Assembly (NCBI RefSeq): GCF_000321225.1
Contig: NW_004450585.1
Location: forward strand, 681,155 to 745,154
Direction of reading: 5' to 3'
From: Odobenus rosmarus divergens
Lineage: Eukaryota > Chordata > Mammalia > Carnivora > Odobenidae
DNA length: 64,000 bases
The notes under the pieces are model-generated. The model saw nothing but the letters and a program-made list of their open reading frames with translations, made no database searches and was not told the DNA's origin. Positions 11,950 through 24,717 of this stretch are shown here, in pieces; within the stretch, counting starts at the first letter, position 1; each line of letters opens with the position of its first letter. The translations under genes were made by a program, and so were the position numbers.

Positions 11950-12412
11950 GTGACATTATGACTTCCATGGTATTCTTGCCAAAAATGCATGACCTGATCT
12001 AATCATAAAAAACTCTAGGCAAACTCAAATTGATGAACGTCGTACAAAATAACTGACCAGTATACTTTAAAAAGTGTCAGGGTTATGCAAGACAAGGAGA
12101 GACTGAGGAATTTTCGGATTGGAGGGTAAGGATACATGACACCTACAAGCAGTGCGGGATCCTAGACTGGATCCTGCAACACAAAAGGGCATTAGTTGAA
12201 AAACTAATGTTTTGTGAATAAAATGTGAAAATGAATAAAAATAGTGCAGTTAATAGTATTGTATTAATGTTAATTTCTTAGTTTGATACATGGACTGTGA
12301 TAGTATAACATGTTGATATTGGCAGAAGCCGATTGAGGGGTATACAGGAGCTCTGCTATTTTTGCAACTTTTCTGTAAGTATAAGATCCTTTCAAAATAA
12401 ATTTTTAAAAAG
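11950..12412 (+). mobile_element. L1M 3' end
   Basis: The 3' UTR phrase GCTATTTTTGCAACTTTTCTG then TTTCAAAATAAATTTTTAAA marks the end of a mammalian-age L1; the upstream TTGATACATGGACTGTGAT is also typical. Strongly 5'-truncated; the left boundary is uncertain. Confidence 0.75.
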
Positions 12413-12897
12413 CTTCCCGCCATTTGGTCCTTGAGGACTTTTCAATAACAGTATATTTTGATATTCTTTAAATTTATCCCTGTTGTGTGTGTATACACTT
12501 GTGATTCTGTATCTACCATTCAGCATTTTCCACAAATGCTAAATTCCATCAGTTTTTTTGGAAGCACCTTTAAAAAGCCCTAGACTTCTTTTCTTTCTTT
12601 CTTTTTTTTTTTTTTCCTGCATTCCGTACTTCTTCCTCTCTAAAGCATTGTTTTTGGTAAATGATCACAGCTCAACCCTCCAGGGGTTGTTTATCTCTGA
12701 GATGATGACCTGAGGGGCCTATTACACAGAGCAAGGAGCCTGAGGCTGGAGGTCGGAGGACCTGGGAGCCAGCCTTCTTAGTCCGGTTCTATTACTAACT
12801 AAATCCATGAATTTTCAGTGTTAATGTTCTGATGCCAAATGGGAAATTCGGGTTGAATATTGTATGCATAGTTGATGTATGTATTCAAATGATTACA

Positions 12898-13067
12898 TTT
12901 TTTTTTAAAGATTTTATTCATTTATTTGTCAGAGAGAGAGAGTGCACAAGCAGGGAGAGGGGCAGAGGGAGAAGCAGACTCCCCGCTGAGCAGGGAGCCC
13001 GATGCAGGGCTCGATCCCAGGACCCCAGGATCATGATCTGAGCCGAAGGCAGATGCCTAAGGTGCCC
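12898..13067 (-). mobile_element. CAN SINE, part of a composite pair
   Basis: This copy has a T-run, the GATTTTATTCATTTATTTG tail-proximal part, the GA-rich body and head pieces down to GGCACCTTAGGC. It is directly abutted by a second CAN SINE-like segment at 13068, with no unrelated sequence between them. Confidence 0.85.
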
Positions 13068-13205
13068 CAGAGAGAGAGAATCTTGAGCAGACTCTGCACT
13101 CAGCACAGAGCCTGAGGCGGAGCTCAGTCTCACGACCTTGAGATCATGACCTGTGCAGAAACCAAGAGTCAGACGCTTAACCAACTGAGCCATCCAGGCG
13201 CCCCA
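13068..13205 (-). mobile_element. Second CAN SINE of the composite
   Basis: Starting with AGAGAGAGAG and ending in a complete head (GGGGCGCCTGGATGGCTCA on the minus strand), this is a second copy of an older-looking type lacking its own A-rich tail. The pair may come from insertion of one SINE into the tail of another. Confidence 0.85.
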
Positions 13206-13424
13206 AGAAGATAACTGACACTCTTGAGACAAATGATTTACCCAGGCTTGCTTTTTTATTTTTGTCCAGGTATGGACAACTTGCTTGTCCTCACCAGAGT
13301 AGATAGTTTGGTTAGGTTCAGCATATTGTAGGGCATTCCTTGGTCCCTGTAGAATATAGAACAGAAATGGTTTTTTTTAAAGGTAATCTCCAGTTCCATT
13401 TGTTGTTGTTTTTCTGTTGTTTTC

Positions 13425-13565
13425 AACTTATTTTTAAAATTGAGATATAATTGACATAAAACATTGTGTAAGTTTAAGGTGCACAAAATGTTGATTTGAT
13501 ACATTTCCATATGCTGGTATTGTGCTGTGTTGGTCGTTAACTGGCATCCCCAACTCCAGCCATTT
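13425..13565 (-). mobile_element. L1M 3' UTR fragment
   Basis: AAAATTGAGATATAATTGACA, TAAGTTTAAGGTGCACAAA and TTTGATACATTTCCATATG are the reverse of an older L1 3' UTR. Confidence 0.75.
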
Positions 13566-13714
13566 CTCCTAGCTTGTTTGTACGTAGTCATCAGATACTT
13601 AATTTTGTCAGCTTGCCACTCAAGAACAGTGAAATGGGTAGATATTTGTAGAGTACAGCCTTTAGAATCATGCCTGGTATGTAGTAAACATTGCATTAGA
13701 GTTTGCTTTATAAA

Positions 13715-14425
13715 AATAAGAAATTATTCTTACTTTCAAAGAGCTTACCATTTAGCTGAAAAGATAAAATGCACAAACAAACAAGCAAAAACCAACCAGC
13801 ACATAGCACAGTATGGAGACTGGGCTACAAGAGGCAAGACCTCTCTGCTGTGTGCTCTCCTAAGTCACCTCACTTACTCGCCGAAACAGCCAGCAATTCC
13901 TCCCATTTTATGGTTCAAGAAATTGAGGTTAGTAGGCATAAAAGGCCTTACGGTTCTACAAGGTTGTGTGTGTAATAGCGGCATTTGAACACAGGGCTAT
14001 CTGAACTGAGACTCCCTTACCACCAGATAGAATAGACAGAGAAATCTTTGGAACGAGGCTCGTGCTGGACCTCGAAGGATGGATAGAATTTACCAGATGA
14101 GAGAAGTGGGGAGCACATACAGGGTGTGGGGGGCAGGGAAAGGGGTGGGCGCTGCCTGGGCAAAGATGTGACCTTGGGAAGCATGAAGTGTGCTGGGGAA
14201 TGGGAAGTGTTCCCCAGGTTTGCTAGAGTAAGGGAGGAGCGACAGAGAAAGCTGGAACATGGGTTGGAGGCAGAGCATAATGAGCCTTGAATTCCGAGTT
14301 TGGACTTTCCTAACCCATTTCATAGCCCATTGACGGTATTTGTGGGAAGGGAGTGACATGGTGAAAAGAGCACTGTAGTGATTTAAGTCGGGTGGGGTAC
14401 GGAATGGGTTGGAGAAACCGAGGGG
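13715..14425 (-). mobile_element. L2 fragment interrupted by MIR
   Basis: TTTCAAAGAGCTTACCATTT at 13735-13754 and the later AGAGCATAATGAGCC, GGGAGTGACATGGTG and AGAGCACTGTAGTG fit antisense L2. A MIR-like segment at 13880-14025 lies within it. Confidence 0.65.
13880..14025 (-). mobile_element. MIR
   Basis: TTATGGTTCAAGAAATTGAGG, GGCATTTGAACACAGGGC and TGAACTGAGACTCCC fit the reverse of MIR. Confidence 0.6.
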
Positions 14426-14439
14426 CTGCTATCATGAAA

Positions 14440-14675
14440 GCTAATGCTTGCGGTACCAACATATGGTGCTAAGTGCTTCATGTGCATGATGCCGTTCATC
14501 CTCATGATAGCCCTGAGAAGTGAGCACTGTTAATATCATCCTCATTTTCCGGATGGGCAAACTGAGGCTCTGAGAGCTTAAGTACCGACCAGGCTCCCAC
14601 ATTGAGTAATGGTGTTGCCAGGATGTGAACCAGGTGGGCCCAGTTCCACCCGAGTTGCCTCTGTTTGCTACAGTC
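14440..14675 (-). mobile_element. MIR, long copy
   Basis: TGGTGCTAAGTGCTTCATG, TCATCCTCATGATAGCCC, GGGCAAACTGAGGCTCTGAG and GCCAGGATGTGAACCAGG give the reverse of nearly full MIR. Confidence 0.85.
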
Positions 14676-15323
14676 CCTGCCAGTGGCTCGGGAGACGGGC
14701 TTGGGACAATGTTAATGGGTCAGAGGGGACGGTCCAGGTGGTGAGGACTGAACTAGTTCAGTAGTGATGGAAAAGGACAGATGGGGGCAGCAGTGCGACA
14801 CATCGTTGTGCGTCAACCCGATCGCACGGCGGGGCCTGTAGTTTCATAGTTTCTCTTCCGGTGGAAACTGGTGTTCAGTGGTGAGGACATTGCCAAGACC
14901 ATGGTGCAGCACGGAAAACCTTGCCACGTAGCCTAGACTTCTTGAGTTCTTCCTGAGGAGATGTTTTAATTTAATAAATTAAGTGCTGAGGTTGGTGTGC
15001 TTGGTGTGGGTTACTTTTGAGACGGGTTCAGCAAATTTCCAGGTGTTTTCAAGCATCTCAAGTTTTCATTACTAGAGTTTGAGACAAGGAGGTACCTTCA
15101 GAGGTCTGTGGGTGATCAGATTTCCCTTTTCCCCATGAACTCTCCTCCCTTACCTGCTTTTCTTGATATGTTGCCGGTTATTTCCCTGTTTGGCTGTTGT
15201 ATGGGTTGATCCAACACAGAATTAATTTGTTTTCCTTTTGTTTCTTTTTTTTTTTTAAGAAAAAGGAGGTGCATGCATTTTGACTCTGCAAAGCTTTTGA
15301 CACACAGTTAAATGAACCTATAG

Positions 15324-15560
<237 letters not shown>

Positions 15561-16269
15561 TGAAGGGTAGGGGTAATACAATGGAGAATTCTGGGTCAAT
15601 GCCTGTGAACTTGACTGTGCTTTATGGGGACAGCAGGCTGTGGTGTCCAGGGCTGGGGTCAGTTTCTTATGCTCAGGATGGGGAGGGGTTGAGGAAGACT
15701 GGGCTTCTCACCTGCCATCTTGCCTGGGCTGTGTCCTCAACAAAGTTGACACAAATTGTACTGTGTATTACACCGGCTCCTTACACAGTGGACTTAATAC
15801 TTGTTGATACGGGGCTTAAATTCCACCTAGTGCCCTTGTTTTGTTGGTCTTCCTTAATTTCCTTGGGACGTTGGTGCCAAGCGTCACCACTTTCTGATCT
15901 ATCTAGTTCAGCAGCAAACGCGGTGGGCTGGGGCTGATGGACACATTGCCCATCTCGATGCTGTTTTTCAGTCTGAACTGGTGTTGCGTATTTCACATGT
16001 AGTTATAAGTGCATATGTTTCTATATCATTTGAATTCAAAATGTTCTTTTCTCCTATTCCAGTGGGTATCTGTAGATTATACCTTGAGAGTAGTAAAGCT
16101 GGTAAGTTCAAGATTGTGAAAAATGGGGGAAGTGTCAACAAATGTTTTGTAAGTCTGGTACTATGTAAAATATTATTATTAGTAGTAGTAATTGTTGTAT
16201 ATTTTGGCCAAAGAAACACAATCCTGTATCTTTGTAGTATGATCCTGGCTGTAAGACCTGCCAGGGTTA

Positions 16270-17075
16270 CATTATGGACTGGAGGGTAGAAGTGGGGATG
16301 AATGGGACCAGACGTAGAGGAGGAATGAATATATGTGTAGGGGTGGAGGGAGTGGTAAGCCAAGAATAACATTCATGTTGGCAAGGGAGCAGGTAAGGTA
16401 AGCTCAACGTGGGTCGATGTCAAGGGACCAGATCTTTGTGTATGTACGTTGGCGGACAGACTGGCGGGGTGGGATGTACATGGAAGCTGGGCCTCTGGGA
16501 GAGGCTTCTCCTGTGTTGGTAGATGGGAACTGTTTGGAGTCATCTCCAATTTTTTTTTTTTAAGATTTTGTCTATTTATTTGAGAGAGAGAGAGAGCAGA
16601 GCGAGCGAGAGAGAGAGCAGGAGCGGGGGGTGGGGGTAGGGGCAGAGGGAGAGGGAGAAGCAGACTTCCTGCTGAGCAGGGAGCTCGATTCGGGGCTCGA
16701 TCCCAGGACCTTGGGATCACAACTTGAGCTGAACGCAAACACTTAACCTAATGAGCCACCCAGGTGCCCCGAGTCATCTCCAGTTTGAAGAAGTACCTAA
16801 GCAAGTGCCTGGGACCTGGGGATATAGGGATCAAAGTCCAATATTTGGGTTTGGGAAAGGGAGTGACAGAGTTGAACAAGGTATTTATGCCCCAACTGAG
16901 AAGACTGGGGATGTAGATGAGATCACTAGTGAATAGCATATAGAATGTTTTTAATGTTGATGGATCGATGGTCGGAACCAAGCAAGGCAGAATCATACAA
17001 GAAACTGAGGCAGGTGAACACCACTCATGTGTGGTGGCCACAGGTGGGTGGATAGGAAGGTTGGTGAAGCCTGTA
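16270..17075 (-). mobile_element. L2 fragment split by a CAN SINE
   Basis: Both sides of the SINE at 16552-16770 read as antisense L2: GAATAACATTCATGTTGGC and GGTGGGATGTACATGGAAG on the left, CAAGTGCCTGGGACCTGG and AGACTGGGGATGTAGATG on the right. Diverged, boundaries approximate. Confidence 0.6.
16552..16770 (-). mobile_element. CAN SINE, full-length, in the last FAXC intron
   Basis: The minus-strand copy is flanked by a direct repeat of GAGTCATCTCCA plus 3 more bases with one difference (16537-16551 and 16771-16785). It is inserted into an old L2 segment. It is the last CAN SINE before a 21-kb stretch without any. Confidence 0.93.
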
Positions 17076-17076
17076 G

Positions 17077-17080
<4 letters not shown>

Positions 17081-17113
<33 letters not shown>
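17081..17113. repeat. (GT)n microsatellite
   Basis: About 16 uninterrupted GT units lie in the last FAXC intron, long enough to be polymorphic. Confidence 0.97.
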
Positions 17114-17114
<1 letters not shown>

Positions 17115-17534
17115 TTCATGCGCATGCCCAGAAGCTCAGACCAGGCTAAGGACAGGAGGAATCATTCTCCAGATTCTCCTATTGGTGGGGATGGGGCTTC
17201 AGATACATTACCAAACCTCGTTGGAATGGATCAGGCATTGACTGAAGGTCTTCCAGAACTTCAGCTGGGTGAAGCTAGGGATAGTATGGACTAATATTTA
17301 ATTTCCTATGTGATCAGCATAGAGCTGTTCCTTGTCTTGCAATGTGTTGGAAGTTACCTAAATTGAACATGTTATCCTATTGGTGATGTTTGTAGCATTT
17401 AAAATAGTTTCTCTTCATTTTAATCATCTAAAATATATTGGTTCCCTTTAGTTCATTTAGAAGTATGTTTTATATCTACACTCTATTCCTGTTTCTTCCT
17501 ACTCTCTCCCTCCACTTCCCTAGCACACCACTCT

Positions 17535-17645
17535 TACACACCCATGAGTACACACACTGCCACATCTCCTCACCTACTTCTATACACATATACCCCGAAC
17601 ACGCTCACTTGTACACATGCACGCAAGTGCGCTAACACACACGGC
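17535..17645. repeat. CA-rich low-complexity tract
   Basis: Irregular ACAC, CACAC and ACGC words over about 110 bp look like a decayed CA microsatellite. Confidence 0.6.
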
Positions 17646-18399
17646 TGACGTCATCTGTTATGAGTCAGAAGCATTTAGGTACCCATTATGAGTAGAACTA
17701 TCAAATTCTATAGAATCCCTTCTTGCAGGAATGAAGCATCTTTTGTTAAATTATTTATGACTTGGCCCTTTTCACTTCTACTTCCTGGAAGGACTCGAGA
17801 CATTTAGTGTTCTTTTTAAAGAAATGGGTCAGCCTTTTTGGAGGATCAATTTTGAGTCCCACCCACACGTTGGGGGAATCTGACACCATTGTCTGCGAGG
17901 GACTTTGGCACATAGCTGCGTGTACTTTGGTTCTTAAACAAGTTAGCAGCTTCCAGCTCTCCTTGGGGACTGGTGTAGCATGAATCATTAAAGTCCACAG
18001 AGGGTCTCTAAATCACATTTTGGTCATTGGTTGTATGCCCTTCCAAACCTTCTGATTGTAGCTGCTAATAGGCAAACTACTACTCTGGTTTCTGCTTCTT
18101 TCTCCGCCTTTGCTCTTTCTGTGGTGGAGACTTGCCCAAGAAGTAACAAGAGGAAGGAGAAGCAGAAACAACTAAGTACCTGTATGCTTTAGAACTGGCT
18201 CAAATCCAGGAGCGTGAATGCTTGGATCAGGCAGTTTTCTGCCTTAGCTTTGGAACGGTCAGAGCGCTGTTGGCCTGGCCGCGTGTGTAAGTGTGTGAGT
18301 GTTCTGGTTCTAGATATTAGTTACAGTATCTAGCCACATAGTGTACTGGAACCATCTAAAACAGTGAGAAATTTTCCTTAATTTAGGTGAGTAAGATGA

Positions 18400-19030
18400 C
18401 AGACTTTGAATATTCAGCAATTCTTAAAATATACTAAGTATGCGTTTGTGTATTATAGATGTAGATATATGAAATATTATTTCCTTGCTGGAGAAAATCT
18501 AGAAAAGATAGAAAAATTAAAAAATATAACTTGTGCCCCTTGTCACCCACAGAGAACTATTGTTAATTATGTGGTTTGTTTCCTCCTCTTTCATCAAGTA
18601 CATGTATGTGTTTATTTTTAAAAATTGGGATCATGATGTTGATACAGTTATAAACCTATAGTTTTAATTAACTGTGTATCCTGGCCATTTTCCTGTCATT
18701 AAATATGCCTTAAAACAACATATTTAGTAGTTGGATAATATCCTATCCTATGGCTACATTGTAATTGATATGATTAATCTTCTTTTTCTGGACTTGTGGC
18801 TTGTTTCACATAATTTTTTAACTGATATTCTCTGGTGAATATTGTATAAAAATATATTCTTGCTTATCTCTAGTTATTTCCTTAAGCCAAATTTCTAATT
18901 GGGGAATTTCTATCTCAAAAGGTCTAAGCTCTTGGTCTGTATGGCTAAATTGCTTTCTAGGAAGACTTGTAGCCGTGCGTCTTCTCATGAGCAGTGTCTG
19001 AAAGCACCTCAAATTTTATTCCTTAGGATC
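18400..19030 (-). mobile_element. L1M ORF2 3' region fragment
   Basis: On the plus strand, ACTGTGTATCCTGGCCATTT, GGATAATATCCTATCCTATGG and TTGCTTTCTAGGAAGACTTG follow the antisense of the L1 ORF2 3' part. It is full of stops and old. Confidence 0.65.
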
Positions 19031-19250
19031 GAATATTTATTTTGAAATTTTTGCCGTTTTTCCAGTAAAAAAAATCTCAGTGTTACTATCAGCAAGGTCG
19101 CCAAGTGACATTTGACATTTTGTTCAGCGAGTCCTTCTCAGGGAATTGTGCGTGGATCAGGGCCCTCTTTGAGACAGGCATGGAGAACCGCAGAGCCTAG
19201 AAAACCGGACCAGAAGCGCCCGGCCGGCAGGACTAGTGCCCCGTGCCCGC

Positions 19251-19264
19251 CCGCCAGGTGGCGC
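19251..19264 (+). promoter_or_regulatory. Candidate CTCF motif
   Basis: CCGCCAGGTGGCGC matches the CTCF core CCASYAGRKGGCRS at 13 of 14 positions. It lies in a local CG-rich patch (19190-19280) that stands out in the AT-rich intron. Binding is not shown. Confidence 0.55.
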
Positions 19265-20259
19265 CACCACAGAGCCGCACAACCTCATGCTCTTTTTCGG
19301 AATCTGTGAGAACCACACTTTCTGTGTGCTTCTGGAAAACTTTATTCAGGAGCTCTTTTACCAACAGTTATTTATTGTTCTTGGATGTCTTTTCTTGCTT
19401 ATTATCAGATTGATTGATAACTTTTTCCACCTTTCAATCACGTGCTGGATATCCTTGAGAAACAGTTGAGTCTATCCCCACCCCTGCACTTACTGTTCTC
19501 CATCTGGAATGTTCAGGAAGAGGTGGCTGTGGGGCATTCGGGGCTTGGGGAGGGGCTGGCTCAGGTGACTTTTGTGGGTATTTGTATTTTGTGATCTCTG
19601 AGTCAGTACCCTTTAGCTTCAGGAGATGAGGGGAAGGTGGTGTCCTCATCACACCATTCAAGTTTGTTTCAAACTTTTCTGGAAGAGGACATGCTCTGTG
19701 CCCTCCCTGCCTGTGACAGAATGCTGAAGAGAGCGAGCATGGGCATGGCCAGCACCTCACACAGGTCTGCAGCAGGGAGGTGCCGAGTAAATGCCTGCAG
19801 ACCAGATGAGTTCGTGTGGGTGCCAGCCCCATGTATTCCAAAAACTTGATGGTTAATGACCGAGGGCTGGGCAGGGGGAGCTGGGACATGCTGGCAGGTT
19901 CCCCCCGTCACTTCTCCCTCCCTCTCATTCCTGCTGTGCACGATTGGCAGCTGGGAGAAACTGAGCCCTGGGTTCTGGGCCTGGTTGACAATGTTTTCAG
20001 GGTCAAATTGTACAAAATGTTTTTGAATGTTAGAGAAATTGCAGTGATACAGGAAAATAAAATGAGTCACTTTTTTTTCAAAGAACGGTGGGGGATATTT
20101 CCATTTGGAGAAACTAAGAGAAAAGCTCTTTATTCTTTTTGGGAGTGACCTCTGGGTTGAGGACCATTTGGCTTTCTGATAAATAGCCTCTCAAGCTGTC
20201 TGAGCATATCACTTACCACTCAGTATTTCACTCATGTACTTTATTGGAACTTTAAATTT

Positions 20260-20920
20260 AAAAATACAGGATTGTCAAAATGAGTTGAATTATACAGGAA
20301 TATTTTAAAAGATTTATGACTTCCCCCTCATCCATGTCCAGTATCCACCCCCATGGAATAACCAATATTAAGAATTTGGAATGAATCTTTCTGTGCCTTT
20401 CTTTTTCATGTGCAAATTTACATACACGTATATAGTAGTTTTGGTTTGTTTTTACTATTTTTAAACTAATCAGTGCAATTGCATTATACACATTACTTTA
20501 TAACTCCCTCTTTTCACTTACTAGAATATCATGCCTTTTTAACAGCTGCAAAATATATAGAATTGAATCACCATAATTTATTCAGTCAATCCCTACTGAT
20601 GGACATTCAGGCCATTTTCATCTTTCTTTTCTTCTTTTATTTTTTACTGACACAATGATGTTGACATCCATATACATATATCTTTACATACTGGTGCTTT
20701 TATTTTAGTAGAGTAGAGAAACAAAAGTGGAGTTCTGAGCCAACAGTTAGAATTTCAACAGATGACATTGGATTACTTTCCAAAAAAGGTTATAGCAATT
20801 TATAATTCCACCAGACATGTAGTTACAATGCCTGACCCTTCACATTGGATGTTATCAGACTTTAATTTTTACCAGTTTGATGTATGAAGTTGTTAATCTG
20901 ATTATTGAGTACACTTTGAA
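20260..20920 (-). mobile_element. L1M ORF2 3' region fragment
   Basis: CAATCCCTACTGATGGACAT, TTTCCAAAAAAGGTTATAGC, AATTTATAATTCCACCAGAC and TTGGATGTTATCAGACTTT are the antisense of an old L1 ORF2 end. Confidence 0.85.
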
Positions 20921-20992
20921 AAAAATGCGGTTTTTCTATTATTTCACAAGGTTCACACCTTCAACATAGGCATTTATGTTAACACAGGCATA

Positions 20993-20993
20993 T

Positions 20994-21021
<28 letters not shown>
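20993..21021. repeat. (AC)n microsatellite
   Basis: About 14 AC units lie in the last FAXC intron. Confidence 0.95.
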
Positions 21022-21024
<3 letters not shown>

Positions 21025-21414
21025 CCTGTTTCTACTGCCAACTTTTTTCTCTTCTTTTGGTTGGTAGCATGGTGAGTGGGTCAGGGACAGAAGGGATTGG
21101 TAAAGCCAGACAGGGTAGAACTCACCCAGAAAATTTCATTCTTTATTCCACTGTTTTTATCAGTGGCAGGATATGAGGATGGGTATGTGGGTTCCCAGTT
21201 TTTGCTTATCAAAAGCAATCCCTTTCTGGACTGCATAATAGAATGATCACTTCTTCTTGACAACTCATTATCTTTGAGGGGCAGCACCTGTCTCCTCATA
21301 ATTCTTGAGACCCTGAAAAGAATTATAGAACAATCTTCTGTGACAGGGCGTATGCAGCTATTAATTCCCAAGCCAGGCTGTCGGCTCATCAGTAGAGAGA
21401 GAGAGAGATTAGAT

Positions 21415-21645
21415 TTGTGGTGAAGGGCGTGGAGTCTGGAGACTGTGGGTGTTTGAATCCTGGCTCTGCCACTTTCTAGCTATGTGACCTTAGGCAAGTT
21501 AATTAACCTCTCTGTTGCTTCAGTGTTCCCATGACAGATGGGGATAATAATAGTTCCTGCCTGATAAGATTGTTGCAAGGACTAATTCAACAGATGAATG
21601 AAGCACTTCAAACAGTGCCTGGTACACAGTAAGGACTATGTGCAT
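21415..21645 (+). mobile_element. MIR, nearly full-length
   Basis: The sense MIR is clear: TTTGAATCCTGGCTCTGCC, TAGCTATGTGACCTTAGGC, AACCTCTCTGTTGCTTCAG, GATAATAATAGTTCCTGCC and CAGTGCCTGGTACACAGTA. Confidence 0.93.
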
Positions 21646-22299
21646 ATTTGCTGTTGTTATTATTATTAATTTTTATTGCACGCTTGAAGGGGTATTCATG
21701 TCACACAGGAGGAAGGCAGGGCAGCTCTCCTGGAAGAAAAGTGAGGAAACAGGCAGTAGAAAAAACAGCCACAGAAGAAGTGGCTAGAACCATATATGGT
21801 GTAGATCCTGTGGATACTGTGAATAGATTCTGACTTTCTAGCTGCTCGCTAACCAGCTCATAGCGAGTGGTCTTGATTGAGGCAAACGCAGCTGCCCAGA
21901 CCCTGCTGTGAAGTGACCATAATGCCCCCCCACCCCGCCCCACCGGCCAAACTTTGCAGCTGCCTCCACAGCTTTGTCCAAGTCTGGGTTACCTGGGACT
22001 GGCAGCAGTACCTGGTGAGGGGTTTCCTGACTGCTTCCCTGAGGGAGAATCTAAGCGAAGACTTTGTCTGCATCATTTCAAGGAGCACGGGTGTTGGCTC
22101 CTCGGCTTCTGGCTCCTGGGCGTGTATGTACGTACAATCCCTGAGTAGGGGGCAACCAGAATGGACTCTTACATAGTGTGAGTGGAACTGTTATGATATA
22201 AGGCAACTGAAAATAGTGACCTGGAACCAATATTAATCCACCGGTCTCTAGGGTCCATGGAGTAGAGGGATTCGCTTCTTTATGTTTTATAGGGAACAG

Positions 22300-22960
22300 G
22301 CTTATTGAAGCAGAGCAGCAATCAAGTTTTGAAAAATTTTCATGGGAAAATGTATATAGTAATGTTATGCAAAGTAACAGGAAGTAGTAATAATGACAAT
22401 AAATAAACAGAACATATGCTGAAATAAATTACACCAAAATGTTAATTGTGATGACCTTGATGAGATTGATAGGTGCCTTTTGTTTTCTTCCTTATCTAAA
22501 TGGTATACATTTTTATATACAGACTTCTAATTTTCCAAAATGAGAATGTATTATATTCTTTGATAGAAAATAAAATAAAGACTATAATCAATAGACGCAT
22601 TAATATAGAAACAACCTAAATGGCCATAAAGGGGGTGTGGTAAAAACAAAATGAAACCATGGTACATCTGAATAATGAACTACTGTGCAGTTATCAAGGT
22701 GATAGTGTGAAACTGAAAGTTTTTTATTATAGTTTGTCAAGTGGGAAAAAGTAGAGTAAGAAACAATATATAGTAAATGCTAAATAGGAAGCGTAAATAT
22801 ATGTAAGTGTGTATATAAGTATATACATTTCTGGAAGAACATAAAAATGTTATTACAGTGGATGTGATTATTGGTAATTCTTTTATTTTTTGCGTATCCA
22901 TTACTTTCTAATTTTCTGCAATAAAACATGGATCACCTATATAATAAGTAGATGTTTATA
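22300..22960 (+). mobile_element. Two L1M 3' ends in succession
   Basis: The first copy has AATTACACCAAAATGTTAAT and TTCCAAAATGAGAATGTAT, ending near 22580. The second begins with ATGGTACATCTGAATAATG and has ATTACAGTGGATGTGATTA and TTTCTAATTTTCTGCAATAA. Both are typical of old L1 3' ends in sense. Confidence 0.75.
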
Positions 22961-23047
22961 TGACTTAAAAAACAAACATCCAAAGAATATTCTTAGGGCG
23001 ATGAAATTCTGTAAGGGATAGTGACAAATTATGTATTGTAAGCAATG

Positions 23048-23061
23048 TTGCCATCTGGTGG
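23048..23061 (-). promoter_or_regulatory. Candidate CTCF motif
   Basis: On the minus strand CCACCAGATGGCAA matches the CTCF core at 13 of 14 positions. It faces the motif at 19251, so the two are convergent across 3.8 kb of the last intron. Binding is not shown. Confidence 0.5.
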
Positions 23062-23824
23062 ATCAAAGGCAAAAACTCACTCTCTTCATTTTTCATTGGG
23101 AATTAAGAAATGAATGTCAAATTCTGTGTCATGTTTCAGACAAATGCTTGGACAATTTTAGCAACTTAACAAAAGTGTTCCTTTGATTCGCATGAAAAAG
23201 AAGTAGCCCAGTGAGTGGGAATGTAATTATGGGTGTAGCTGTTCAGTTTTATTTAAAAAAATTAAAAAAAAAAATACCTGTTTTACTAAATGCGCCTGTG
23301 GGCACACTCATCCATAGACAGTTCTGAGTTACCCATTTTACTTAGGTTTATTTAGGGGAAAATTTACATCTTAACATAACTTTTTCCAACTACTTGGCAT
23401 AGTACCCAGTCCTTAATAACACTACAAATATTTGTGAAATGAATGATTACTTCTGGCTGACTTAGCCCAACTAACCGTTGGTGTATTTTCACGGGCTATA
23501 AATTAATTTAAATATGAACCATCGAAGCACCAGTTCTCTTGATAAGCAAACATAAAATTATAACGCTTTACACAGCCAAATGATGGTCGTTCAGCTGCCA
23601 TTTTGGATAAACTACCCACCTCCCCTCATCACCATAAGACTGTCCCCTAAATCTCACTCAGCCCACTCACAGATGTAACTTTCCCCACTCACCATTCTTC
23701 TTATGGGCATGAAAACCTAAATATTTGATGGTCCCTCTGTGGAAAAACATTGTAAACTTCTCCCCGACCATATTCTTCCCAGTTCCCTGGGCCAAGTGGC
23801 TAGCTGAGGGACTGCTGCCTTTGA

Positions 23825-24154
<330 letters not shown>

Positions 24155-24639
24155 TGTTCAGCCTCGCTGACCCTCTTCTGCCAGAGCTGCCACACCCTGG
24201 GGTTGGTCCAATTGCCCAGGTAGAAATCCATCTCAGCTGGGAGGAGATCTTCGTGCTTGGCACACTTCTCACAAGCTAACTGGACTCTAGCAGCCTTATT
24301 TCTTTTTGTACAAACAAAACACAGAACCATTCAGATGGCTCCATTTAAAACAAACAGGCAAAAAAAAAAATGTCAGCATGGTTCCTGAAATCCATTTTTG
24401 TTTTCATTAGAAAACTAACATTGTGTGGTAGAGCAGGTGCAAGAACAGGTTGTCTGTGGATCGTGTTTATGTAGATCCTCTTCAACCCGAGGGCTTAGTT
24501 GTGAGACGGATTCTCGAGCATCCTTCATCCACGTGGGTTCGAAGTAATGAGCGAAGTCATCAGGAGAAATGTAGGAGACAAATGTTCTATGGTGGCTGCT
24601 TGTATTTTATGTGTGTGTATTGTATGTGGAGATAATTCA

Positions 24640-24645
24640 AATAAA
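24640..24645 (+). promoter_or_regulatory. Candidate proximal poly(A) signal AATAAA
   Basis: A canonical hexamer lies about 490 nt after the FAXC stop codon. It sits at the edge of an L2-like fragment, and no obvious GT-rich downstream element follows within 30 nt, so use is uncertain. Confidence 0.3.
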
Positions 24646-24649
24646 ATCC

Positions 24650-24705
24650 ATAGATATTCAGTGAACACCTACTATGTGCAAAGCACTGTGCTAGGTGCTA
24701 GTCAG
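24650..24705 (-). mobile_element. L2 3' fragment in the FAXC 3' UTR
   Basis: ATTCAGTGAACACCTACTATG and CAAAGCACTGTGCTAGGTGC are the reverse of the L2 3' end. Confidence 0.7.
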
Positions 24706-24717
24706 TATAAGTTTTCT

